A stretch of 64,000 bases of DNA from Nocardioides sp. zg-DK7169 (GTDB lineage Bacteria > Actinomycetota > Actinomycetes > Propionibacteriales > Nocardioidaceae). The stretch is from the NCBI RefSeq assembly GCF_013155365.1, contig NZ_JABJRA010000003.1, forward strand, positions 248,001 to 312,000. The letters are read 5' to 3'. This document shows positions 31,305 to 38,676 of this stretch, one piece after another (positions within the stretch are counted from its first letter, which is position 1; the number at the start of each line of letters is the position of its first letter). The notes under the pieces are model-generated. The model had not been told where the DNA came from. It did no database searches and saw only the letters and a list, made by a program, of their open reading frames with translations. The position numbers and the translations under genes are program-made.

Positions 31305-31363
31305 ACGTTTGGTCCCCAACGACAACAAAACCGGGGTCAGAGCTGTCGTTGGGGACCAAACGT
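31305..31363 (+). repeat. 59-bp palindromic element, copy 7
   Basis: Perfect 19-nt arms at 31305-31323 and 31345-31363; the loop is AACAAAACCGGGGTCAGAGCT. It lies 55 bp downstream of the minus-strand exonuclease stop and 41 bp upstream of the SDR -10 box. Its orientation is opposite to the transcription of that exonuclease gene. Confidence 0.95.
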
Positions 31364-31418
31364 GACGGTTTCCAAGACCCCGTGGGCCCAGCCCCGGGCC
31401 CACGGCGGCGCCGTTGCC

Positions 31419-32354
31419 TCAGCCCGCGAGCGCCTTGAGCAGTCGCTCGGTGGGGGACTCCAGGCCCCATCGGGCCGCCAGCTCGCGCACCCGGTCGGGG
31501 TCGGCGGGGGTGCTCGGCAGGGCGTAGCCCTCGCGGGGCAGGTCCAGGTCCCGCGCGACCGCAACCACCTGGGGTGCGACGGCGAGGTAGTCGGCGGCGG
31601 CCTTGATCTTGGCCCGCGGCGCGGGGCCCATGCCGGAGCCGGGGTCCGCCGCGGCCGCCAGGATGCCGGGCATGTCGCCGTACCGCTCGAGGAGGGTGGC
31701 CGCGGTCTTCTCGCCCACGCCCTTCACCCCGGGCAGGCCGTCGGAGGCGTCGCCGCGCATGGTGGCGAAGTCGGCGTACTGGGCGGCGTCGACGGCGTAC
31801 TTGGTCCGCACCCAGTCGTTGTCGACGCGCTCGTGCTTGCTGATGCCGCGGGCGATGTAGAGGACCCGGACCTCCGCCTCGTCGTCGACGACCTGGAACA
31901 GGTCGCGGTCCCCGGTCACCACGTCGACCGGGCGCCCCGCGCCGGTGGCGAGGGTGCCGATGACGTCGTCGGCCTCGTAGCCGTCCGCGCCGACGACCGC
32001 GATGCCGAACGCCGCGAGCACGTCGCGGATGATCGGCACCTGCACCTGCAGCGGGTCCGGGACGACCTCGACGTCGGGTGCCTGGTCGACCTCCTCCTCG
32101 ACGCGGTGGGTCTTGTACGTCGGGACCAGGTCGACGCGCCATTGCGGGCGCCAGTCGTTGTCCCAGCAGCACACCAGCTCGGTCGGGCGGTACTCCTCGA
32201 CCAGTCGGGAGATGAAGTCCATCAGGCCACGTACGGCGTTCACGGGGGTGCTGCCGTCGGGCGCGAGGATTTCCGGTACGCCGAAGAAGGCGCGGAAGTA
32301 CATCGACGCGGTGTCGAGGAGCATCAGGCGGCCGGCTGTCTGCGGTTCGGTCAC
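31419..32354 (-). CDS. 5'-3' exonuclease (Pol I 5'-nuclease family)
   Basis: A 311-residue stand-alone 5'-nuclease. The N-terminal half has LLDTASMYFRAFFG, a helical-arch region and acidic clusters in GYEADDVIGTLA and VVTGDRDLFQVV. The C-terminal half has the helix-hairpin-helix SDGLPGVKGVGEKTAATLLERYG for DNA binding. Such enzymes remove RNA primers and 5' flaps and may assist Pol I. An equivalent gene lies near helY in mycobacteria. The GTG start at 32354 leaves 39 bp to the divergent Lrp gene. Confidence 0.92.
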   Translation of the reverse strand: MTEPQTAGRLMLLDTASMYFRAFFGVPEILAPDGSTPVNAVRGLMDFISRLVEEYRPTELVCCWDNDWRPQWRVDLVPTYKTHRVEEEVDQAPDVEVVPDPLQVQVPIIRDVLAAFGIAVVGADGYEADDVIGTLATGAGRPVDVVTGDRDLFQVVDDEAEVRVLYIARGISKHERVDNDWVRTKYAVDAAQYADFATMRGDASDGLPGVKGVGEKTAATLLERYGDMPGILAAAADPGSGMGPAPRAKIKAAADYLAVAPQVVAVARDLDLPREGYALPSTPADPDRVRELAARWGLESPTERLLKALAG

Positions 32355-32393
32355 GATCGGATCCTCCCACGCCCCTGTGGCACCCTGAGGGAC

Positions 32394-32849
32394 GTGATCG
32401 CCGCCGAGGTCGAGACCACCGACCGCAAGATCCTCCAGCTGCTGGCCGCAGACGGCCGGATGTCCTACACCGACCTCGGCCGCGCGACCGGGTTGTCCAC
32501 CTCGGCGGTGCACCAGCGGGTCAAGCGGCTCGAGCAGCGCGGCCTGATCCTCGGCTACGGCGCCACCCTCAACCACGAGGCGCTCGGCCTGCCGCTCACG
32601 GCGTTCATCTCGATCCGCCCGATCGACCCCTCGCAGCCCGACGACTGCCCCCAGCGGCTGCGCGACGTCCCCGAGATCGAGTCGTGCTGGTCGGTGGCGG
32701 GGGAGGAGTCCTACATGTTGAAGGTCCGCTCCGCGACCCCGGCCGCGCTCGAGGACCTGCTGGCCCGGATCCGCACCGCCGCCAACGTCTCCACGCGCAC
32801 CACGATCGTGCTGTCGACGTACTACGAGAACCGGCCGGTCACCGGCTGA
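32394..32849 (+). CDS. Lrp/AsnC-family transcriptional regulator
   Basis: A 151-residue protein with an N-terminal helix-turn-helix (about 8-60, TDRKILQLLAADGRMSYTDLGRATGLSTSAVHQRVKRLEQRGLI) and a C-terminal RAM ligand-binding domain (about 68-145) of alpha/beta-sandwich type. Lrp proteins respond to amino acids as octamers. Two genes away lies a lysine-degradation cluster, so lysine or beta-lysine is a reasonable ligand guess, but no operator was identified. It is convergent with kamA, with palindrome copy 8 between them. Confidence 0.92.
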   Translation: MIAAEVETTDRKILQLLAADGRMSYTDLGRATGLSTSAVHQRVKRLEQRGLILGYGATLNHEALGLPLTAFISIRPIDPSQPDDCPQRLRDVPEIESCWSVAGEESYMLKVRSATPAALEDLLARIRTAANVSTRTTIVLSTYYENRPVTG

Positions 32850-32892
32850 CCGGTGCGCCGGCTCGGCGTCTCCCTGCGGGGTCCTGGACCCC

Positions 32893-32951
32893 ACGTTTGG
32901 TCCCCAACGACAACAAAACCGGGGTCGAAACTGCCGTTGGGGACCAAACGA
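32893..32951 (+). repeat. 59-bp palindromic element, copy 8
   Basis: The left arm is canonical; the right arm (32933-32951) starts GCCGTTGG and ends in A, i.e. two changes. The loop is AACAAAACCGGGGTCGAAACT, close to copy 7. It lies between convergent genes, 43 bp after the Lrp gene and 17 bp after the kamA stop. Confidence 0.95.
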
Positions 32952-32968
32952 CGCACTTTTCGGCGCCC

Positions 32969-34360
32969 TCAGCCGTGCCGCGCCCACCAGGCCTGTCCGT
33001 CGGGCGGGAGGGTGTGGATCGGGTCGTAGTACTCGAAGCGGCGTCCCAGGGCGTCGGGGTCGGCGGCCTCGATCGAGGTGCGGTAGTTCTTCGTCCAGTA
33101 GGAGATGCCGCGCTCGGTGTCGTAGTCGGCAAGCTGGTGGACCCAGCGCTTGCCGACGAAGGGGACGTCGCAGACGATCCGCGGGGTGGCGAAGCCGGGG
33201 AGGTAGCCCATGATCTGGTGCTGCAGGCGCTGGGAGTGGGCCACCGAGACCCGCCAGTGCTCGCTGAACGGGATCATGTCGCACATGTAGAAGTAGTAGG
33301 GCATCACCCGGGCGTCGTCGAGGAGCCGGAAGCACAGGTCGAGCAGGGCGTGCGGGTCGTCGTTGACGCCGGCCAGCAGGACGCCCTGGTTGCGCACGTC
33401 GCGCAGCCCGGCGTCGAGCATCGCGCCGCTCGCGCGGGCGACGAGCGGGGTGATCGACTGGGCGTGGTTGGCGTGGGTGTGGATCGCCAGCGACACCCCG
33501 CGGCCGCGGGCGAGCTCGGCGGCCCGGGCCACGCCGGCGACGACCTCGGGCTGGAGCCAGTGCTGGGGCAGCCCGACGAGGGCCTTGGTGGCCAGCCGGA
33601 CGTCGCGGATGGTGTCGATCTCCAGCAGCCGGGTCAGGAAGTCCTCCAGGCGCGGCCACGGCATGTTCGCGACGTCGCCGCCGGAGACCACGACGTCGCG
33701 CACCTGCGGCGTACGGCGCAGGTAGTCCAGCATCGCGTCCAGCCGGCTGACCGGCTTGAGCTCGAAGCGCAGCTTGTCGACCACCGGGGTGGAGGTGCCG
33801 ACCAGGTCCATGCGCGTGCAGTGTCCGCAGTACTGCGGGCAGGTGGGCAGCAGCTCGGCGAGCACCTTGGTCGGGTAGCGGTGGGTGAGCCCCTCCACCG
33901 CCCACATGTCGTGCTCGTGCAGCGAGTCGCGGCTCGCGTGCGGGTGTGAGGGCCAGTCGGTGCGTCGGTCGGAGAAGACCGGGATCATGTAGCGGCGAAC
34001 CGGGTCGGCGTAGAACGCCGCGGTCAGCGACCCCGGCCCGCCCGGCTCGGTGTACGGCGCCATCGTGTTGAGCATCTGCGGCGGCACCAGCATCGACATG
34101 GTGGCGCGCTCGGCCTGGTCGCGCGCCAGGTCGTCGTAGAAGACGTCGTCGACCAGGTCGCCGAGCAGCTCGCGCAGCTGGCGCAGGTTCTTCACGCAGT
34201 GCGCGCGCTGCCACTGCACCGACTCCCACTGCTCCACCCCCACGTCGCGCCACCCCGGGAAGCGGGTCCAGTCGGGCTCCACGAGCTCGGTGCGCAGGTA
34301 GGCGTAGGGCTGCTCGCTGCGCGGGCCTTCCGGGCGTGGAGTGGTGACGTGGACGGTCAT
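32969..34360 (-). CDS. kamA: L-lysine 2,3-aminomutase (radical SAM)
   Basis: A 463-residue radical SAM, PLP-dependent enzyme that converts L-lysine to L-beta-lysine. The cluster motif CPQYCGHC gives Cys174, Cys178 and Cys181 (CxxxCxxC). The SAM-binding segment DVVVSGGDVANMP and IHTHANHAQSI follow. The C-terminal half has conserved NQGVLLAGVNDDP and MPYYFYMCDMIPFSEHWRV. The length is near the usual 415-470. It is transcribed away from kdd-kamD-kamE-kal, sharing a 141-bp promoter region (34361-34501). The pathway context separates it from EpmB-type or glutamate mutases. Confidence 0.93.
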   Translation of the reverse strand: MTVHVTTPRPEGPRSEQPYAYLRTELVEPDWTRFPGWRDVGVEQWESVQWQRAHCVKNLRQLRELLGDLVDDVFYDDLARDQAERATMSMLVPPQMLNTMAPYTEPGGPGSLTAAFYADPVRRYMIPVFSDRRTDWPSHPHASRDSLHEHDMWAVEGLTHRYPTKVLAELLPTCPQYCGHCTRMDLVGTSTPVVDKLRFELKPVSRLDAMLDYLRRTPQVRDVVVSGGDVANMPWPRLEDFLTRLLEIDTIRDVRLATKALVGLPQHWLQPEVVAGVARAAELARGRGVSLAIHTHANHAQSITPLVARASGAMLDAGLRDVRNQGVLLAGVNDDPHALLDLCFRLLDDARVMPYYFYMCDMIPFSEHWRVSVAHSQRLQHQIMGYLPGFATPRIVCDVPFVGKRWVHQLADYDTERGISYWTKNYRTSIEAADPDALGRRFEYYDPIHTLPPDGQAWWARHG

Positions 34361-34501
34361 GGGCGGCCTTCCGGCTGGCGCGGACACGGAGGGCGCGGTC
34401 GTTGTGTGACCTGCGCCATATCTGCCACAGTAGGAGCGAATCGTCCTGCACGTCCACCCGCACGCCGAAGGATTTCCCGTTGACTCGCACAGAAGGCGGA
34501 G
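34361..34501. promoter_or_regulatory. divergent control region of kamA and the kdd operon
   Basis: This 141-bp gap is less GC-rich in its middle (ATATCTGCCACAGTAGG). TTGTGT about 34401-34406 and CACAGT 17-18 bp later could form a kdd-side promoter, but the match is weak. A GGCGGAG ribosome-binding site precedes kdd. No clear Lrp-type operator was found. Confidence 0.35.
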
Positions 34502-35548
34502 ATGCCCATGCCCACGCTGCTCACCAGTGACCCCACCGGGCGGCACCGTGTGCGCGACGAGCGGGCGGTCCTGCCGCAGGCCGCCGAGCGCCTCGACGCC
34601 CGCCGCGAGCTGTGGCCCGACGAGGTCCGGGTGCGCGTGGAGCGGCTCAACCTCGACGCGGCCTCCTACCGCCAGCTGGCCGAGGCCCACGACGGGGACG
34701 GCGCCGCCGTACGCCGTGCGGTGCTGGCGATCATCGCCGAGCGCGGCAAGATGCAGAACCCGGTGACCGGCTCCGGCGGGATGCTCGTCGGCACCGTGGA
34801 GGAGGTCGGCCCGGAGTCCCCGCTCGGCCTGCGGGTCGGGCAGCGGGTCGCGACGCTGGTCTCGCTGAGCCTCACCCCGCTGGTGGTGGAGGACGACCTG
34901 GCCCGCTGGGACGGCCTCGGCGAGCAGGTGCCGTGCGACGGCTACGCCGTGCTGTTCGGCCGCTCGGTGGCCGCGGTGCTGCCCGAGGACCTGCCCACCG
35001 CGCTCAGCCTCGCGGTGATGGACGTGTGCGGCGCCCCGGCGCTGACCCGGCGCGTCGTCGCGCAGTACGCCGCCCCGACGGTCGCCGTGCTCGGTGGCGG
35101 CGGCAAGTCGGGCTCCCTCAGCCTGGCCGCCGCCCGCGAGGCCGGGGCGGCCCGCACGATCGCGGTCGTCCCGGACACCGCGGAGACCCGACGCCTCGCG
35201 GCCACCGGCCTGGCCGACGAGGTGGTGGTCGCCGACGCCCGGGACCCGCTCGCGCTGCGCGACGCGGTCACCGGGGCCGGCGGGCCCGCGGACGTGACGG
35301 TGGTGTGCGTGGACGTCCCCGGCTGCGAGGGCGGCGCCGTGCTGTCCACCGCGGAGCGGGGCACGGTCGTGTTCTTCTCGATGGCCACCTCGTTCTCGGC
35401 CGCCGCGCTCGGCGCCGAGGGTCTGGCCGCCGACGTCACCATGCTGGTCGGCAACGGCTACGTGCCGGGGCACGCGGCGTACGCCCTGGACCTGGTGCGG
35501 CGCCACCCCGGCGTCGGCGAGCTGCTGAGCGAGCGGGTGGGCCGGTGA
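34502..35548 (+). CDS. kdd: L-erythro-3,5-diaminohexanoate dehydrogenase
   Basis: A 348-residue NAD(P)-dependent dehydrogenase that oxidatively deaminates 3,5-diaminohexanoate to 3-keto-5-aminohexanoate in lysine degradation. The first half is family-specific (KMQNPVTGSGGMLVGTVEEVG), and the Rossmann fold is in the second half with VAVLGGGGKSGSLSLAAAREAG. MTMLVGNGYVPGHA-type residues lie near the end. The ATG at 34502 follows GGCGGAG; a second ATG lies two codons later. The end overlaps kamD (GTGA). The assignment rests on the family motifs and on adjacency to the lysine 5,6-aminomutase genes. Confidence 0.88.
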   Translation: MPMPTLLTSDPTGRHRVRDERAVLPQAAERLDARRELWPDEVRVRVERLNLDAASYRQLAEAHDGDGAAVRRAVLAIIAERGKMQNPVTGSGGMLVGTVEEVGPESPLGLRVGQRVATLVSLSLTPLVVEDDLARWDGLGEQVPCDGYAVLFGRSVAAVLPEDLPTALSLAVMDVCGAPALTRRVVAQYAAPTVAVLGGGGKSGSLSLAAAREAGAARTIAVVPDTAETRRLAATGLADEVVVADARDPLALRDAVTGAGGPADVTVVCVDVPGCEGGAVLSTAERGTVVFFSMATSFSAAALGAEGLAADVTMLVGNGYVPGHAAYALDLVRRHPGVGELLSERVGR

Positions 35549-37104
35549 GCGCGCTGGACCTCGACCCCACCACGATCCGCCAGGCCCGTGAGCTGGCCCG
35601 GCGCGCCGGCGAGCCGATCGTGCGGATGGCGCGCGAGCACACCACGGTCGCGGTGGAGCGCGCCACGCTCCGGCTGGCCGGTCTCGCCGGCGCCGACGCC
35701 GAGGGGACGCCCTGGGTCAACCGGCTCGCTGACGCGGTGCGCGACGAGGTCGGCCTCGAGCACGGCGTCGCACTGCCGGTGTGGGACGCGCTGCTGCGCG
35801 GCGAGGCCGACGACCTCGGCGCGCTGGCGCAGAAGGCCGCGGTCGGCTCGGTGTCCTTCCGGCTGCCCACGGGCGCCGACGCGGACCGGGCCCGGACCGC
35901 CTCGAGCGCCGTTGTCGCGGAGGGGCTGGCCCGCATCGACCGTCGCCGTGACGAGCGCGAGCAGCTGATCCGGACCCACGGCGACGCGCCCAGCAAGCCG
36001 TGGATCTACCTGATCGTGGCCACCGGCGACATCCGCGAGGACATCCCGCAGGCCCAGCAGGCCGCACGCGAGGGCGCGGACGTGATCGCGGTGATCCGCT
36101 CCACCGGGCAGAGCCTCCTGGACTACGTGCCCGAGGGGGAGACCCACGAGGGCTTCGCCGGCACCTACGCCACCCAGGAGAACTTCCGACTGATGCGCGC
36201 CGCGCTCGACGAGTCCAGCCGCGAGCTGGGCCGCTACGTGCGCCTGACCAACTACGCCAGCGGGCTGTGCATGCCCGAGATCGCCGTCCTGGCCGGGCTG
36301 GAGCGCCTCGACATGATGCTCAACGACTCGATGTACGGGATCCTGTTCCGCGACATCAACCCGGTGCGCACCTTCGTGGACCAGCGCTTCAGCCGCCAGG
36401 TGCACGCCCGCGCCGGGATCATCATCAACACCGGCGAGGACAACTACCTCACCACCGCGGACGCGGTCGAGGCGGCGCACACGGTCACCACCAGCCAGCT
36501 GCTCAACGAGTACTTCGCCAAGGAGGCCGGGCTCGAGGACTGGCAGCTCGGCCTGGGCCACGCCTTCGAGATCGACCCCGACCTGCCGGACTCGTTCTGC
36601 CTCGAGCTCGCCCACGCGATGCTGGCCCGCGAGCTGTTCCCGGACGCACCGCTGAAGTGGATGCCGCCGACGCGGCACATGACCGGCGACGTGTTCCGCG
36701 GCTACCTCCTCGACGGGTTCTTCAACCTCGCCGGGGCGCTTACCGGCCAGGGCATCCTGCTCGTGGGGATGATGACCGAGGCGGTGGTGACGCCGTGGCT
36801 CTCCGACCGCGACCTGGCGCTGCGCAACGTCCGCTACGTCCTCGAGGCCGCCGGCGGGCTGCGCGAGGACTTCCGCCCGGCACCCGACGGCCTGATCGTC
36901 ACCCGCGCCCGGCAGGTGCTCGGGGAGTCGGTCGACCTGCTCACCCGGATCACCGCCCACGAGCACGGCCTGCTCGACGCCATCGCCGACGGCACCTTCG
37001 GGCTGATGCGCCGCCCCGCCGACGGCGGACGCGGCCTGGACGGCGTCGCCGAGAAGGCCGACGGCTACCACAACCCCGCCACCGACCTGCTGGAGGAGTC
37101 ATGA
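35545..37104 (+). CDS. kamD: lysine 5,6-aminomutase alpha subunit
   Basis: A 519-residue large subunit of the B12- and PLP-dependent mutase that moves the terminal amino group of beta-lysine (or D-lysine) from C6 to C5. It has the expected TIM-barrel core: PWIYLIVATGDIREDIPQAQQAAREGADVIAVIRSTGQSLLDYVPEGET, then YATQENFRLMRAALDE, LNDSMYGILFRDINPVRTFVDQRFSR and INTGEDNYLTTADA. The length matches characterised KamD proteins. The GTG start overlaps the kdd stop, and the end overlaps kamE by ATGA. Confidence 0.95.
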   Translation: MSALDLDPTTIRQARELARRAGEPIVRMAREHTTVAVERATLRLAGLAGADAEGTPWVNRLADAVRDEVGLEHGVALPVWDALLRGEADDLGALAQKAAVGSVSFRLPTGADADRARTASSAVVAEGLARIDRRRDEREQLIRTHGDAPSKPWIYLIVATGDIREDIPQAQQAAREGADVIAVIRSTGQSLLDYVPEGETHEGFAGTYATQENFRLMRAALDESSRELGRYVRLTNYASGLCMPEIAVLAGLERLDMMLNDSMYGILFRDINPVRTFVDQRFSRQVHARAGIIINTGEDNYLTTADAVEAAHTVTTSQLLNEYFAKEAGLEDWQLGLGHAFEIDPDLPDSFCLELAHAMLARELFPDAPLKWMPPTRHMTGDVFRGYLLDGFFNLAGALTGQGILLVGMMTEAVVTPWLSDRDLALRNVRYVLEAAGGLREDFRPAPDGLIVTRARQVLGESVDLLTRITAHEHGLLDAIADGTFGLMRRPADGGRGLDGVAEKADGYHNPATDLLEES

Positions 37105-37841
37105 TCGTGCGCCCGTACGGCGACACCACGGGGGACGGGATGGTGCAGGTCAGCTTCACCCTGCCGATCCCGCACTCCAAGGTCGCGGAGGGAGCGGCCG
37201 CACAGCTCGCGGCCAAGATGGGCATGGACCCCGCGATGGTGGTCCACGCCCGCCCGATGGGCCCGGGGTTCACCTTCTTCGTGGTCTACGGCCGGGTCTC
37301 CCACCTCGTCGACACCGACGCCGTCGAGGTGGTCGAGCGCGACTACCCGCTGCTCACGCCCGCGGAGGTGAACACCGCGATCCGGCGCTCCCTGCGCCGG
37401 CGGATGGTGGTCGTCGGCGCCTGCGTCGGCACCGACGCCCACACCGTGGGCATCGACGCGATTTTGAACGTCAAGGGGTTCGCGGGGGAGAAGGGGTTGG
37501 AGTACTACCGCGAGATCAAGGTCGTGAACCTCGGCGCGCAGGTCGACGTCGAGCAGCTGCTGGCCCGGGCGGTCGAGGAGGGCGCGGACGCCGTCCTGGT
37601 CTCCCAGGTCGTCACCCAGCGCGACGCCCACCTGCTGCACGCCCGTCAGGTCGCCGCGGCGTTCGCCGCGGCGTACCCCGACGGCGGGCGCCCGCTGCTG
37701 GTCGTCGGCGGGCCGCGGTTCGAGGAGTCGGCCGCCGCCGGGCTGGGCGTGGACCGCGTCTTCGGCAGGGGTACGACGCCCGGCGAGGTCGCCTCCTTCC
37801 TGGCCGACCGCGTCGCCGCGCGCGCGGAGCTCGCCCGGTGA
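37101..37841 (+). CDS. kamE: lysine 5,6-aminomutase beta subunit
   Basis: A 246-residue small subunit carrying the adenosylcobalamin-binding Rossmann domain. GTDAHTVGIDAILNVKG contains the base-off cobalt-ligand histidine (His114, DxH pattern) and Lys125, in the position that forms the Schiff base with PLP in the open form of the family. An N-terminal dimerisation region (about 1-95) has FTLPIPHSKVAEGAA. It is translationally coupled to kamD; kal overlaps its end by GTGA. Confidence 0.95.
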   Translation: MIVRPYGDTTGDGMVQVSFTLPIPHSKVAEGAAAQLAAKMGMDPAMVVHARPMGPGFTFFVVYGRVSHLVDTDAVEVVERDYPLLTPAEVNTAIRRSLRRRMVVVGACVGTDAHTVGIDAILNVKGFAGEKGLEYYREIKVVNLGAQVDVEQLLARAVEEGADAVLVSQVVTQRDAHLLHARQVAAAFAAAYPDGGRPLLVVGGPRFEESAAAGLGVDRVFGRGTTPGEVASFLADRVAARAELAR

Positions 37842-38245
37842 ACGGGGCGCCGGAGCCGGGCATCCGGGTGGTGCACCGGCGCTACGTCCCGCACAGCCAC
37901 GCGCACTACGCCGGCAGCCTGGTCGACGGCGCCTACGGTCTCGGGCTGTTCGGCGACGTGGCGACCGAGATGTGCATCCGCACCGACGGCGACGAGGGCC
38001 TGTTCGCCGGGTACGCCGAGGTCTGGTTCCTGGCGCCGGTCCGTGCCGGCGACGTGGTCGAGGCGAGCGCCGAGCTGGTCGCGGTGGGCTCCCGGTCACG
38101 GACCCTGGAGCTGGCCCTGCACGTGGTCGCGCGCGGGTGCGGCAGCACCGAGCAGCCGGGGGCCGCGCAGCTGCTGGCCGAGCCGATCCTGGCCACCACC
38201 GCCCGCGGCACGGTCGTCGTCCCGGGCACCCGCCGCGAGGGGTGA
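37838..38245 (+). CDS. kal: 3-aminobutyryl-CoA ammonia-lyase (hotdog fold)
   Basis: A 135-residue hotdog-fold enzyme that eliminates ammonia from L-3-aminobutyryl-CoA to give crotonyl-CoA, a late step of lysine fermentation. The signature HYAGSLVDGAYGLGLFGDVATEMCIRTDGDEGLFAGYAEV followed by FLAPVRAGDVVEA matches the Kal family and contains the conserved Asp and Glu. The GTG start overlaps kamE. The stop codon is inside the stem of a hairpin. The enzyme that makes its substrate, 3-keto-5-aminohexanoate cleavage enzyme (kce), is not in this window. Confidence 0.88.
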   Translation: MNGAPEPGIRVVHRRYVPHSHAHYAGSLVDGAYGLGLFGDVATEMCIRTDGDEGLFAGYAEVWFLAPVRAGDVVEASAELVAVGSRSRTLELALHVVARGCGSTEQPGAAQLLAEPILATTARGTVVVPGTRREG

Positions 38246-38260
38246 CCCCATCTCACCCCT
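38238..38260 (+). terminator. hairpin at the end of the kam operon
   Basis: AGGGGTGA (containing the kal TGA stop) pairs perfectly with TCACCCCT across a 7-nt loop. A terminator or 3'-end stabiliser is likely; there is no U-tract. Confidence 0.6.
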
Positions 38261-38359
38261 GCGCATTAGCACAGCCGGGTGGGTGTCGTGCGCCACTTCG
38301 CGGCGCCCCGTCGCAGTGGTCTGGAATCGGTGCAAATTGTGGGTAGCCACCAGCACGCC

Positions 38360-38395
38360 GCTGACCTGCGAGGACACCCGTTCGTGCAGGTCAGC
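38360..38395. repeat. perfect 10-bp inverted repeat in the kal-lnt gap
   Basis: GCTGACCTGC and GCAGGTCAGC are separated by 16 nt. It could be an operator or the stem of a structured RNA. Confidence 0.6.
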
Positions 38396-38664
38396 GTGGT
38401 GTTGACAGCCGCGCGGCGCAGCCGCCACTGTGAGGCGTCCGCCCGTGCAGATCGTGGCCGGTGGACCGACGTCCGAGTGGCTGTGTCGGAGGGTGTGGGT
38501 GCCAGGCACCTGTTCGACATTGTTCGCGGAGGTCGGTTCGCCCCATGGGGCGGGCACGGGAGGAACCCGGACCCCCTAGACAACAACCTCGTGGTCGGCA
38601 GCCAGCCGGGCGCGGGTTGGACCGAAGGGTTTCGGGCTCCTCCCGTCGCTCTGCGACGCCCCGG

Positions 38665-38670
38665 TACCGT
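38665..38670 (+). promoter_or_regulatory. -10 box of lnt (leaderless)
   Basis: TACCGT, 6 bp before the lnt GTG at 38677. Confidence 0.45.
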
Positions 38671-38676
38671 GGTGTC

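Larger units (their letters stand above)
38246..38676. other. 431-bp gene-free region between kal and lnt
   Basis: No convincing gene is present: the one long plus frame (38279-38683) has no homology-like features and runs over the lnt start. The region holds the kal hairpin, a perfect 10-bp inverted repeat at 38360-38395, and TTGACA at 38402-38407 with CACTGT after an 18-bp spacer. The segment GCCACTGTGA near 38424-38433 and GCCAGGCACCTG near 38501-38512 faintly recall cobalamin-riboswitch boxes, but other required parts are missing. It may contain a small RNA or simply spacer DNA. Confidence 0.5.
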
